The notes under the pieces: model-generated
What the model was told of the DNA's origin: nothing
Databases searched by the model: none
Seen by the model: only the letters and a program-made list of their open reading frames with translations
Shown here: positions 11,861 to 23,187 of the stretch, one piece after another
Layout of the letters: each line of letters begins with the position of its first letter
How positions within the stretch are numbered: the first letter of the stretch is position 1
NCBI GenBank assembly: GCA_030765055.1
Contig: CM060947.1
Span: forward strand, 101,922,381-101,986,380
DNA from: Mantis religiosa
Lineage: Eukaryota; Arthropoda; Insecta; Mantodea; Mantidae
DNA length: 64,000 nucleotides
Direction of reading: 5' to 3'
Program-made: the position numbers and the translations under genes

Positions 11861-14699
11861 CTACCTCATTACTTCTCAACCTTTGTTTGGACGTTTCCGC
11901 ACTTCTAGTTTTGTGCTCTAAAATGCTACTTGTATGTTGTTATTTTTATGAGTTTATGCTAGCGATACCTAAAATTGTGTCTGTAATATAATTAAAACAA
12001 AAATATGTTTACATATTTGAATATTTCCTCGGTATTAACATCAAATATAATTTCGTGTTTAACTAGTTGGTGCCATTTTCAAGAAAATTTGTTATGATTA
12101 ATAATAATCAAGTATAAAATAACATATTGTAGCATTTATTTGATACCTAAGTAGTAATGGATATATCAAGTGACGTGATTATACATTAATTTCTAATTAC
12201 TTCAGTCTTAAATGGAAAACATTAGTTTTCGTAAGTAAAGCAGATATATAATAACAACACAAGGTAAAACTATATGGTGGTCATTGTTTCATACTCGTGT
12301 CTAGGAACTAAGCCATTGCTCACTGGTTTAGTACGGCTGTACTTCATCTTCGATGTACGAGTACGTACTTGCTTTAAACCTCGTTCCCCTGTCGACTCAT
12401 TTTAGCCTTAGAGAGGGGGAATTTACATAAAAACAGACTACATATGAGATTAAAGGGATATCGCTGGATCCTAGATAAAAGCAGTATAAAATATTCTGAA
12501 GTATAGCCAAATCCCGGAGATTTAAAAAATAAAGCGTAAGAGTGCATTTTGCTATATGTATAATGAATAAAAATGATCCACAAGGAGATCTCTGAAAATT
12601 TATTGATGTGCTCGACTTGTAAATGGAAACGCAGTAAGCATATAATGTGATACATACATTTCAATACATAAAATATTATTTCAGTACATGCTTTGTATGT
12701 CAGTATGGTATAGTCTACTGTTTTTGTGCGATAAAACTCACAAGATAAATACGGATGCTGCCTTTGAAGTGTAGGATGTTACAGTGGGGAAATTCGATAT
12801 ACGTATGAGAGTTGCGAAAGTGAATCAAACTTACCCAAAACTCAAATTGGCAATAATCTAATTTAATTATCATCGTGTACCAATTGAAATTAAAGCCCGT
12901 AAAACAATCAACCTTTTTTATGGGATCTTTCTGTAATACATACTTATGAAAGATAGAAGTAGTATTTCATGAAAAACAAAATGAAACCACCTGAAAAACA
13001 TTGAAGGCATATTAATAATTCTGAATATAGTGCTTCTGGAACTATGAAATTTTAAAATTTCAATGTTTGGTGTCTTTACTTTATATGCAATTGTAGCTGC
13101 GACAGTAAAAGTTGAAGATATATTGCCAAAGAATTGAGAGTTATTTTCTGTAGGCTTAAAAATAATAAACCTGCAATGTGATACATTTTTCTTATTAAGT
13201 AAGAGCTAAACTCTTGAAAAAATACAAAATACAATTCATACAGTATTTCTTTAAGGTACTCATAATTAACCTTAAAATCTCTTAGAGAAAACTATTTTAT
13301 TTTAAGTTATTTTGAAAACTATGCTCACTTTCTGATATAGATTTTAAGTGAGATATGTATACCGGATACAAAATAAAACATTTCTTTATTATTTATATAC
13401 ACATGGTTTATTTGCCTTTTTACAAGGATATGAATATTTTTATCGCATTGAAACTAACAAAATATGTAGCTAGTAACTGAAATTGTTTCTTGGAGATACT
13501 CCTTTATATGAAAATAAAATTGGCGCATGATAGCTGCACATGAAGAGTTGCCTCTGTCTTGAATGCAATAGTCCCATAAGATAAAAACAATTTTGTTATA
13601 GACTGCTAATTCAAATTGTTCAAAAGGGTAGCAGGAACGAGTTCTAAAGACGACATTGCAACAGGGTTCTTTGTCCAGTAACAGATATGGATGTGATCTG
13701 TCAGTCGGGTTAGTGACCGACAAGCCATATCGCGTGCTGTACCAGGCGGTACTTGCTTACTATCGACGTTCTTCTGTTTGACCTCTTCCAACCGCGAAAC
13801 AAATTGCAGCACTCGCAAAGGAATGGGATTATTCAAGCGTCAAGACGTCAGACGAATGAATCTCTCGTGGCGTGCTTCTGAATTTACTTCAGGTTAATCA
13901 ACTGTAAAAACAGCACGCATAATGCACATCTCATGTCTTGACTCGAGGAAAAATCTACACGGAATGCTAGCTAGTCCCGTGTGTAAATGTAAAATGCCAT
14001 ACTGAAATTAAATCGTGACAGTAACTATGGTACTGAGAAGTTTGTATACACAGGGCGTTCAGAAGTTCCTATTAGTCACCTAGGAGCAGTAGAGGCATTT
14101 TATTAAAATATATTTTTCACAACATTACTACCGCTACAGGTATAGATACTATAAATTATATACTCAAATCTTCCGCTTTTTCTAAGTGAGTTCTTAGAAG
14201 ATTTTGCAATGAATGTTTTGTGAATTTTTTTTTTCAATACAATAGTGAATCATATAATTCTGTATTAGTCGTTTGATATCATCTTAATTTTTGGAGTGAA
14301 GTGGAAAGGACAAAATTAACCCATAAGAGCCACACAACATTATATTAGTCCTTTGCTATCATTTCCAACAGTGGAAATCCTTGCAAATTTAATTTAACTG
14401 GAGCTTTTCGTATGGGGCAATGTGAAAAGTCTAATGGCAAGGATGCAATGTCATCTATAGATACCAAGCATCTGTAAATGCCAGAGATCAATTATAAAAT
14501 GGTAGTTGTCACTTCGAGTTTCAGCTTTAATGGGCCAGAATGGTCCGCCTTATTTTAAAAAGAATTTAGGTTGTAATAATTACCTAAAGTGCCAATAGGA
14601 AAATCAGTACTGCCAAATTTATTAATGTTGTCTTACTAAATAATCCTACTAATAGTAGCAGGAATTTGGTCTATTGACTATATCATTAGATTAAGGGGT
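11861..14699. other. AT-rich stretch, nothing recognised
   Basis: Small overlapping frames (for example minus 13454-13836) show no domain and are closed by stops. I see no shared repeat. Confidence 0.5.
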
Positions 14700-15309
14700 G
14701 TAAATTATTGGCTAAAGAAGGAAGAATATGGGAATTTTTAAAACTATGGGAAAAAGATGCAACACTAAGAGAGAAGTGAAAAAAAATATTTATTACGAGA
14801 ATGGCAAGAAGAGTGGGATAATGCACACGTAGGAAGAAGAGTACATGATTTATTTCCGGACATTAAAGGAGAGGCTAAAATTGGAGCATATAAAACCAAG
14901 AAAGGTATTTTTTAATTTTGTTACAGGATATGGCCCATACAATGTATATTTAAAAAGAACAGGGAAGAAGAACTCAGATTTATGTGAGAAATGCAACTGT
15001 TTAGATTCGCCTGAACATGTTATTTTTGAGTGCAATAAATATAGTGAACTAGTAGAAGATGGTCGAAGGAAACTTCAAGGAAAATGTTTATGGAACATCT
15101 TAAGAGAAGATGCAGAAGATTATGCATATTTAGAAAATATGTCTCAAATAATATCTGTTAAGGCGTTGGAGGAATATATGACCCGCGACAAAATATTTCA
15201 AGAAAGGAATGTAAGAACATTTCAATCTATGAGAAAAGAATATAACTTAAGAGATCCTCGGAGGGAAATAGGACCAAGAGAAACTGAACATACAGATTAC
15301 CAGACTTGA
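14700..15309 (+). pseudogene. LINE ORF2 C-terminal remnant (R1-like)
   Basis: A frame beginning near 14790 reads REWQEEWDNAHVGRRVHDLFPD, the Trp-x-x-x-Trp...G-R...LFPD pattern found between RNase H and the zinc knuckle of R1/Jockey-like LINEs. A frameshift near 14870 moves the reading to the frame open to 15309. That frame carries FVTGYGPYNVYL (family: LTGHG.F..YL) and then CEKC...H...C (C-x2-C-x8-H-x4-C). The protein would have acted in target-primed reverse transcription. The catalytic part is missing or decayed. A Tc1-like element sits just downstream (15409-16136), and LINE-like 3' sequence appears to resume after it. Confidence 0.7.
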
Positions 15310-15408
15310 AAACCTGACTTAAGATGCCAATTGTGGACATCAGAAAGAAGACAGAAAGACAGAAAGACCATAGACAGAAAGAGAATACCAGGAGAGAGAA
15401 GATATATA

Positions 15409-16136
15409 CAGGATGTTACAAAAAGGTACGGCCAAACTTTCAGGAAACATTCCTCACACACAAAGAAAGAAAATATGTTATGTGGACATGTGACCGGAAA
15501 CGCTAAATTTCCATGTTAGAGCTCATTTTAGTATTTCTCTTAAAATGTAAATTGAAATCATTCGTGCAGACAATTGTCAAAATACCCCATTGTGGTTCAT
15601 GCACGATGGAGCTCCTGCACATTTCAGTCGAAGTGTTCGTACGCTTCTCAACAACAGATTCGGTGACCAATAGATTCGTAGAGGCGGACCAATTCCATGG
15701 CCTCCACGCTCTCCTGACCTCAACCCTCTTGACTTTCATTTATGAGGGCATTTGAAAGCTCTTGTCTACACAACCCAGGTACCAAATGTAGAGCCTCTTC
15801 GTGCTCGTATTGTGGACGGCTGTGATACAATACGCCATTCTCCAGGGCTGCATCAGCGCATCAGGGATTCCATGCGACGGAGGATGGATGCATGTAACCT
15901 CGCTAACGGAGGACATTTTGAACATTTCCTATAATAAAGTGTTTGAAGCCACGCTGGTACGTTCTGTTGTCGTGTGTTTCCATTCCATGGTTAATGTGAT
16001 TTGAAGAGAAGTAATAAAATGAGCTCTAACATGGAAAGTAAGCGTTTCCGGACACATGTCCGCATAACATATTTTCTTTCTTTGTGTGTGAGGAATGTTT
16101 CCTGAAAGTTTGGCCGTACCTTTTTGTAACAACCTG
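15409..16136 (+). mobile_element. Tc1/mariner-superfamily element with 140-bp TIRs
   Basis: The ends are CAGGATGTTACAAAAAGG and its near-perfect inverse. They give terminal inverted repeats of about 140 bp (15409-15548 and 15997-16136). TA dinucleotides flank both ends, although the context is TATATA, so the exact insertion point is ambiguous. The 450-bp interior keeps only the C-terminal part of a transposase. The element is therefore internally deleted and non-autonomous. It is inserted in LINE-derived sequence. Confidence 0.85.
15595..15934 (+). pseudogene. Tc1-like transposase, C-terminal fragment
   Basis: In one frame, interrupted by stops, the segment reads HDGAPAHFSRSVRTLL, then WPPRSPDLNPLDFHL (the P-R-S-P-D-L-x-P-L-D block that carries the last catalytic Asp). 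It continues through an amphipathic tail with RIRDSMRRRMDAC. The DGAPAH Asp is the second catalytic acidic residue. The first Asp, the DNA-binding domain and the start codon are absent. Two stops lie close to each other, one just before and one just after the SPDLNPLD block. The product could not act. Confidence 0.8.
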
Positions 16137-16138
16137 TA

Positions 16139-16330
16139 TATATGGAGAGTATCAGAGCAGACAGATGCAACTGATTATGCAGAAGTGGAGAGATGACTAC
16201 CTGGATGTCTGGAACTGACGAACCAGATCCATCTAGTGATGCCAGTTCCTTGAGGAGATGGATACCAGTAGGAGGAAGCTTTAGATACCAGTTGCAGAAG
16301 AGGAAATTTTAAAACTGTAGAAAACAGTCT
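16139..16330 (+). other. Probable LINE 3' sequence resuming after the nested transposon
   Basis: Purine-rich sequence (GGAGAGTATCAGAGCAGACA and onwards) resembles the composition of the LINE-derived 15310-15408 segment on the other side of the element. No diagnostic motif is left, so this rests on composition and position only. Confidence 0.3.
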
Positions 16331-17247
16331 TTCGTAGCTTGTTATAAGAATTAAAGCTGTAGTAGAAATGTAGATTTGATTTATATTGTTGAAGTAGAAG
16401 TAAAGTAGAAAAAAGGCTGTTTTAGACAGATTATATCTGTAAGATTACCGGAATCCAGTAATCTTAAGGTTTAGTTAGTTCGTTAAGGTAGAAAGAAGAT
16501 CATATCTGCAAAATTTGTAAACTGTTTTTTGAAATCTGATTAAGAATTTAATAAAGTTAAAAATGAAGTTTTCATAATAAGGCCTGCTATAGATTCCAGA
16601 AACCGGGATATTAGATATGCAGAGTTGTTTTTTACTAAATATTTTTACTGCTAATAGTTCGATATTTTGCGCTGGCGCTTACCATCCAGAATACCCGGAT
16701 TTGACTCCCGGTAATCACGTCGGAATGTTCTCATGGTAAGAGGAGTTGACCACATCGCCACCCTCCTGTACCGCGCCCCACTCATGACAGCTGTACTGGA
16801 CAGAAGCGGGAGAAGCGGAGGCCGTGAGGTAGCCCGGTAAAGAGCCATTATGACCAAAGGGTTAATTCAGTAATATCTACCTCATTGAGAAGTATTTAAA
16901 AACTTTTGAAAATGGTTTTAACTGTTTTTTTTTTCAGGACATTATCTTTTCAAGTCCGTTTAGCCGTTCCTCCAATTTATATAGGAGCTGTACGAACAAT
17001 GCATGTATATAAAATGTTCCAAACGGCCGGTATGTCTGCTCGTATCAGAGAAGGAAAATTATATATACAAGCATGCATCTAAAATTTATAGGATATCATT
17101 TACCGCAAGAATATATTTCTAAGAATGTTGTTTACACTGAGATAATCTCCTCCTAGCAGCTGTCATATTCACTCCATTTCCATTGCGAAGTTTTAATGGG
17201 CCTTAAGTTAAGGACAGTATCACTTCTGTGGTACTCCGAAACATTAT
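16331..17247. other. AT-rich stretch with a possible SINE scrap
   Basis: At 16660-16860 a GC-richer segment includes CCCGGATTTGACTCCCGG, a B-box-like palindrome seen in tRNA-derived SINEs. A repeat family match inside the window is lacking. The rest holds nothing recognised. Confidence 0.35.
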
Positions 17248-17328
17248 TAAACATGTGTAAAATGAAATGTGTAGTGTTTAACGCCCGCTTTTACTACATA
17301 CGGCACCGCAGGCGGTAAACATGTGTAA
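17248..17328 (-). repeat. 55-bp micro-insert flanked by 13-bp direct repeats
   Basis: TAAACATGTGTAA occurs exactly at 17248-17260 and 17316-17328. Between them lies 55 bp, of which 17269-17315 (47 bp) is identical to the core of the 94-bp array at 33037-35289. On the minus strand the unit starts CCGCCTGCGG. It can fold with CGCCTGC pairing to GCGGGCG (one G-U) around a 19-nt loop, and it ends in an A/T-rich tail. The direct repeats look like a target-site duplication, as for a retroposon. Confidence 0.75.
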
Positions 17329-17828
17329 GAATTTTACACTTTCTGACTCACACCATATGTCAATTTACATCCAGGAGATGACTTATTTTTGAAAGACATC
17401 ATAAACTGATATTAAGGTTAACGCTGTATATTCTCTGTATACTTAGCAATTTCTTAGCAATTAATGTAAATCTTTCATCCTAGATATTTTACAAAAGTCA
17501 TTAATGAGCTGGTGATATTCATCCGAATTGTTTCCATGCCGGATACATTACAATTAGCATTAAAATAGATTAAACATCAACGGGTAATGTAACAATCAAC
17601 ATTAGCAGTATTTTTCCTAATGTATGTTTCTCAGCATATTCTACCTCAGCCAGTATTTCTACGAGAAATAATCTCAGTTGTAATATTTACTCACTCAGTA
17701 GTATAAAAATGAAATAAACTGCAACCAAATAGCATATGATTATACTATATTACACTTAATTATCTTTTTCCGCGGTAGTTCTTTCTGTTGATCGGTTTTT
17801 AACAATTATTACTGAAAACTATGTCATA

Positions 17829-19129
17829 CGAGGGTGGGTCAAAAATTAATGCCTCCTATTTTTTTCCTTAAGTAAGTAAGTTATGTGAAAACTTTGAATT
17901 TGGCGCAATTCTTAAAACCTTCTTCTCAATCTCCTGCTGTAGTAACTTCCTAAGTCAACAGGTGGCAGCACTGTATCCTCTTGCAAAATGGCTGACATCG
18001 ACATTCGTATTAGAGAGCGTTCTGTGATTGAATTTTTGACTGCGGAAGTTGAAACGCCAATTTGCATTCACGAAAGGCTTAAAAATATGTATGGTGATGC
18101 AACGGTGGATGTCAGCACTGTTAGACGATGGGTTCGTCGCTGGAACGAAGCTGAAGAGCAAACACCATTGGCAGATGAAAAGCGAAGTGGCAGGCCGGTG
18201 ACTGCAGTGACTCCATGCTACATTCAGCGAGTCGATGACATAATTCGTGGTGATCGCCGGGTAACAACAGGTGAATTGTGTCGCATTACCTCTCTCAGTA
18301 AAGACAATGTGATGATGAGTATTCAACAACTGGACTACTCAAAAGTTTGTTCACGTTGGGTACCAAGAATGTTAACCGCCCAAATCAAAGAAACAAGGAA
18401 AACAATAGTCTCCGAACACTTGCAGCGCTTCGATTTTGAGGGAGAGGAGTTTCTGGAAAAAATTGTTACTGCAGACGAAACGTGGGCAGTCAATGGAATG
18501 GCATCACACAATGTAACCGAAGAAAAGAAAATTCAAAACTCAGCGGTCGGAAGGGAAAGTTATGGCGACAATGTTTTGGGATGCAGAGGGTGTGCTTATG
18601 ATTGATTTTTTTGAGCAGTGATGCACAATAAATTCCGTCCAATACGTTGGAACTCTAAAAAGCTGAAAGCACGTCTTCGCCGAGTTCGCCCAACAAAAAC
18701 TATGGCGGATGTTCTTCTTTTGCATGACAATGCAAGACCACACACCAGCCGTTACACCACTGCAGAAATTGAGAAATTGGGATGGCAAGTCTTACCTCAC
18801 CCCCCATACAGTCCTGACCTGGCACCATCAGACTTCCATCTGTTCGGGCCACTAAAGGTAGCTCAGCGTGGAATTCATTTTGAAGATGAGGAGGCTGTGA
18901 AAACGTCCGTGTGTCAATGGCGTAGGAAGCAAGACCGTGTGTTTTACCATACTGGAATACATGCCCTAGTTAAAAGGTGGACCAAAACTGTGCAAAAGGA
19001 CGGAGATTATATTGAATAGTGACAAATTAATCGTCCATGTGGTAGTTTTCAAGCTATGTAAATTGGATTTAATTTTCCTCGCAATTAAAAGAGAAAAAAT
19101 AGGAGGCATTACTTATTGAGCCACCCTCA
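17829..19129 (+). mobile_element. Mariner element, family A (full-length, copy 1)
   Basis: The ends CGAGGGTGGGTCAAAAA and the inverse of TGAGGGTGGCTCAATAA form imperfect terminal inverted repeats, extended by ATGCCTCCTATTTTTT. TA lies on both sides (17827-17828 and 19130-19131). The length of 1,301 bp is typical of mariner. A second, truncated copy starts at 43185. Confidence 0.93.
17988..19019 (+). pseudogene. Mariner transposase (family A), frameshifted
   Basis: The start ATG at 17988 opens an N-terminal paired-type helix-turn-helix region with a VRRWVRRWNEAE helix and the SGRP linker. The DDD catalytic domain follows: Asp in TADETW, Asp in LHDNARPHT, and Asp in SPDLAPSDFHLF with the family's 34-residue spacing. 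A 29-bp deletion just after the DETW codons (compare the copy at 43855) shifts the frame. A stop interrupts the FFEQ region near 18619, and a further base loss near 18655 restores reading for the second half (to TAG at 19017-19019). All three catalytic Asp codons survive, but the protein cannot be made in one piece. Confidence 0.9.
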
Positions 19130-19131
19130 TA

Positions 19132-19982
19132 GAATGATGTGATACGTACGGAATACGAAATTAGAAATTTGATATCTCATGCTTAATTCATAAAATTCGT
19201 AACTGATAACAGATAGACTAGTACTTTTAATAATTCAGTTCATAAGCAGCTATGCTTTGGTATTACACAAACTGTATGTCTGGGGACCGTTGTTACAGAT
19301 GGCGTATTTTAACGATAATTCAAATTATTTCCTGAAAGTAAAGTTTGTGTCAAAATCTGAAACTGCAAAAATATCTAATCTCTTCGGTATAAACACGGCC
19401 TTTCAAAAGCATAGAGTTTTTGTTATAAACTTAAATTGCAATTCTGTGGATGTATGCTTAACGTTTTATTAGCATTTACAGTTCCCCACTTGTTTTCGTT
19501 TCACATAAGATAAATTATGAGTTTACTTACTAATTTCTGTAGCACATTTTCCTTCCGCATCAAAATTCACAACAACAAAAAGTGAAGGATTAAAATATAT
19601 TTTAATATAATACTCGCGTCATTTCAATTTAAACTAATTGAATTTAGAAGATTTGAATATTTAAAGTACCTATTAAAGCTTACCTTAAGTTTGAAGTAAC
19701 AGGACACCTGTTATAACGGCATCTACTTCAGCAGTGCTGCAGTGCGGGTTGCGCGTATAAAGGGGCTAAGTTGTTTAAAGTACATTATGTTATGGTGATT
19801 GCCTAACCTCTAGGCTACCTTTTGAACACCAGCAAAAGTTAGTTCTCAAGGTTTCTGTAATACAAGACTACTAAATTTAGACAGGAGGATTGGAGACAAA
19901 CAGGGGTAGTCGTGTTTCTGTTTCCTCTAATCACTACAGCACAATGAGCATTAGCACATAGGTGTATTAAATGATATGATAT
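19132..19982. other. AT-rich stretch, nothing recognised
   Basis: Frames up to 71 codons without domains. No repeat matched. Confidence 0.5.
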
Positions 19983-19991
19983 CACAAATAA

Positions 19992-20218
19992 AGCCCGGTA
20001 GCATAGATGGTAGCCTGTCTGCATCACGTTCAAGAGGTTCCGAATTCGAATTGTTACCTGTGAGTTACCTGGATAAGGTTCTTTCCGGGCTTTTTTTCCT
20101 TATACTCATAGATGAATGTCGGGTAACGCTAAGTTCCATGGAGCCCGGATTCATTTGAGCATCATTTCACCAATTTTATTCATCGTCCAATATGAATTAA
20201 CGTTAGAGGACGTAAATT

Positions 20219-20299
<81 letters not shown>
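19992..20299 (+). mobile_element. tRNA-derived SINE, family S1 (copy 3)
   Basis: The S1 head (CCCGGTAGCATAGATGGTAG), body and 3' block (GAGGACGTAAATTGCAAAC) are present with substitutions. The target duplication CACAAATAA is found at 19983-19991 and 20300-20308. The tail has become a long (AC)n run. Confidence 0.88.

Positions 20300-20303
<4 letters not shown>
20223..20303 (+). repeat. (AC)n microsatellite, about 40 units
   Basis: An uninterrupted AC dinucleotide run forms the 3' tail of the S1 SINE. Frames that read Thr-His or Val-Cys repeats here are artefacts. Confidence 0.97.
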
Positions 20304-20305
<2 letters not shown>

Positions 20306-20308
20306 TAA

Positions 20309-22031
20309 CATTGTAAAATAGCGGCTGATGTTTCATTTATAAGCTTTTTTGTGTCCATTCCACAAATTATCTGAAAGGGGTATTCTTTACTTATTATAAC
20401 GCGGATAAATGCTTGAAAAAAATCATATTTCATAGTAGGCACAACAGAGGAGGGGTAAGCTAACCAAAAGCTTTATTGGTGGGCCGTAACGTGATTTTTT
20501 TAAATACCTTTGTCTTTACATGTCCACAGAAAGGAATATCGAAAAATAAGCTTTCCGCTTGAGATTATACGGTACCTTAAAATTAAAAATAAATCATGAA
20601 AATATGAAGCATCACAAAACATCGCATTTTATATAAATTATGAATTCTTAGAAAGTATTTTAGTATCTCCTTTGGCTAAGCAATTTTAGAAACAGCGCAA
20701 TATTTATTTAATTGCATTTAATATTATCATCTTGATAGGCTACTCGCAGAAATACTTACATGGACGTTATATCTGTAATTGATTTTGTTTCCTTTTTGGC
20801 CCAGCACACCTTAGGACGTATCTGCAGCTGTGGGCCAGCTTTGCAGAAATTCTGGCGGATGAAAACAAAGCGGTGGAGGTTTTTAGCTTCTTTTCTAAGT
20901 TGGATTTTAGAATTTAGTGAAGAGAATTGTTTGTTATTTTTTGTGACTTTATGTACACGTTTAATAAGTCTTAGAACAGTTCATATCTGGCTTTTGCTCT
21001 GAATGATTTTTAAAGGGCACTGATAACCGCTTCCGTTGGCCGCCCTTATACAGATCTATCTTGAAATTTTTTAATTTTATTATCTTTGAATCAAAATTTA
21101 AGAAATATGTTAAGAAAATGAAGACAAATAAAAAGGTCCTGTGTAAATGGTGGTTTAGGGCGATATTTTCTTTAATATCTTCGGATACTTCATTGGAATG
21201 TACTGAACTTCAATACCAAGTCTACACTTTCTTTTGGGTTACACCATACATAAACATGTTCGCGTAACTTTTTTTCTAAAAGTGCCATTTTGACATCAAG
21301 GGAACTCAAAAATCCTTCATTCTAATACAATCTCAATATCGAATTTTTATATGAAATATAATACATTCTTTAGTTGCTAGTAGAAAAGTTGCATTCACAT
21401 TATTGGCATTCTCTACTCGTTCTTCAAAAATATTCTTTAAAAAGCTTATTACTCTATGCACTCCAAGTTAATCTACATTAAGTTTCATTACAATTTACAC
21501 ATTTCGCTATAAGTAAGGGCGCAGAAGACTAAAACTATTGTGACGATCTTAAAAATCGAATGGTAGATATAATGGATTTCAAAGTCTACACTTCTTACAT
21601 GGTAACGAAAACTAATCGAATAGCGACTTAACAAGTGAAAACTTATGTTACATTCACAGGCGTTTATATACTTTGTCCTTTAAAGAAAGTATTCTTAAAG
21701 GGCTCTTTTCCACCAAACTAACAGTTATACAGATAAACTTATGCAGAATTGGTTTCATATTAATTTATTTGTGGGTATAAGTAATATAGAAGAGGCTGAA
21801 GAATCATAAAATATTTATATTGTGCCTTTCTGTACTGGCTTTCATTTCTTTCCTTTCTTTGTATACCACGCGAAAGAAGTGAATGGTTACTTCTTAATTT
21901 AAAGTTACAAGTATTTGCAAATTAACACAAAATACAAACAATAGCTGTGAATAGGAACATGAGCAGAAACAAGCGACTCATCAATATCTCTATAATTGCT
22001 GGACCACTTTCTCTCCAGTGTTCTGAAATAT
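20309..22031. other. AT-rich stretch, nothing recognised
   Basis: No domain-bearing frame and no repeat family found. Confidence 0.5.
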
Positions 22032-22198
22032 TAATGCCCGATTTCACCAACAGATGTTAAAATCGATGTTAACAAATGTAACGTAACAATTGTAAGAGCG
22101 CTAACAAAGCTGTTGAATTTCTTGCATTTCACCAACCTGTTTTCTGAAAATGATAATAAATATGTGTTAACGCCAAGAAACTTGTAAATATTACAGCT

Positions 22199-22528
22199 AT
22201 GGATTTATCGTATTATTTTCTGAACGTACTGCGATGCGCTTTTGTTTTCATTTTCGTCTGCACCGCAGTCTGCAAACAGTTAAAAAATGACGGATTTAAC
22301 AAAATCGTAAACAAAAGTCGTGAAACAAATTTCTCATCGATGGAGAAAGAATTGTTAATTGAAATGGTGACGAAGTATAAGGATATCGTGGAAAATAGAA
22401 CGGATGCGGTGAATGTAAAAGAGAAAAATGTCACGTGGGAAAAAATTGAAAATGAATTTAATTCAAACGAAGTGTCATTACTAGAAAAACGATACGTATT
22501 ACGTAAATGTAAAACAAGGTGCGAATAA
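22199..22528 (+). CDS. Myb/SANT-like DNA-binding protein of a Harbinger-type element
   Basis: This 109-codon frame has a hydrophobic first 30 residues, probably not native sequence. It then has NFSSMEKELLIEMVTKYKD...WEKIENEFN (residues about 44-90), matching the Myb/SANT-like domain common in insect proteins: NF-x2-E-x3-L...Y...W-x-I-x3-FN. Harbinger elements encode such a protein alongside the transposase, to help it bind the termini. Here the frame stops after the second helix region (KCKTRCE), where full proteins continue, so it is probably truncated. The gene lies inside TIRs and has no neighbouring transposase. Confidence 0.6.
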   Translation: MDLSYYFLNVLRCAFVFIFVCTAVCKQLKNDGFNKIVNKSRETNFSSMEKELLIEMVTKYKDIVENRTDAVNVKEKNVTWEKIENEFNSNEVSLLEKRYVLRKCKTRCE

Positions 22529-22853
22529 GTACAAGTGACGAGTGACTTGAATGTTTCAAGACGGGAGGTGGACAGTGTATTTTACACATTATTCAGTGAA
22601 TTATAAAATCGCAAAGTTATTAATACTTGATGCAAAGGCGAGATCAGCATATTCCTTTCGATGCATGCTCTAACTCAGTATTGTGTAAATTTAAAACGAG
22701 GAATGAAGGACAAGTGACGAGTGACTTGAACGTTTCAAGACGGGTGGTATGTATTATCCACACAATTCAGTGAATTATAAAATCGCAAAATTATCAATAT
22801 TTGAAGCAAAGGCGAGATCGGCATATTCTTTTCGATGCATGTTCTAACCACTC
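22529..22853 (+). repeat. Tandem duplication inside the Harbinger-type element
   Basis: The segments 22529-22680 and 22709-22853 are direct repeats. Both read ACAAGTGACGAGTGACTTGA, then CGTTTCAAGACGGG (one change), GTGAATTATAAAATCGCAAA and AAGGCGAGATC. Identity is high but not perfect. Confidence 0.85.
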
Positions 22854-23187
22854 TTATACTTCCACAGTAACCTTCATAGAAACTTGTTTGGACAGTCTGT
22901 AGAAAATGTTCTTCTGATAGCTCCACAAGATAATTTCTGCTCATAGGCCGTACTCTATTACAAATGGCATTTAGACGGTCTTAAATATAACAAATCGACA
23001 ACTGCAGCTGCGTTCACCCCCGCCATCTTGACTATTCACAACTGTTAAGCACTTAACATCAGAAATTTGGCTTGTTAGTTTAACACACGAGTGTTAAGCT
23101 AACACTTGTTGGCGAAATGCACTTTTTGTTATAACTATTGTTAAAGCCGTGTTAAGTCTTAGCATCTGTTAATGACATCGGGCATAA

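Larger units (their letters stand above)
22035..23184 (+). mobile_element. PIF/Harbinger-like element
   Basis: The ends TGCCCGAT and ATCGGGCA are inverted. They are followed inward by diverged repeats with CAACAGATGTTAA on the left and the inverse of ATTAACAGATGCTAA on the right. The 3-bp duplication TAA flanks both ends (22032-22034 and 23185-23187), as PIF/Harbinger elements do. The 1,150-bp interior has a Myb/SANT-like frame but no DDE transposase, so it is a deleted, non-autonomous copy. Confidence 0.75.

Noticed and set aside
20116..20442. Frames of Thr-His or Val-Cys repeats
   Set aside because: Readings of the (AC)n microsatellite.
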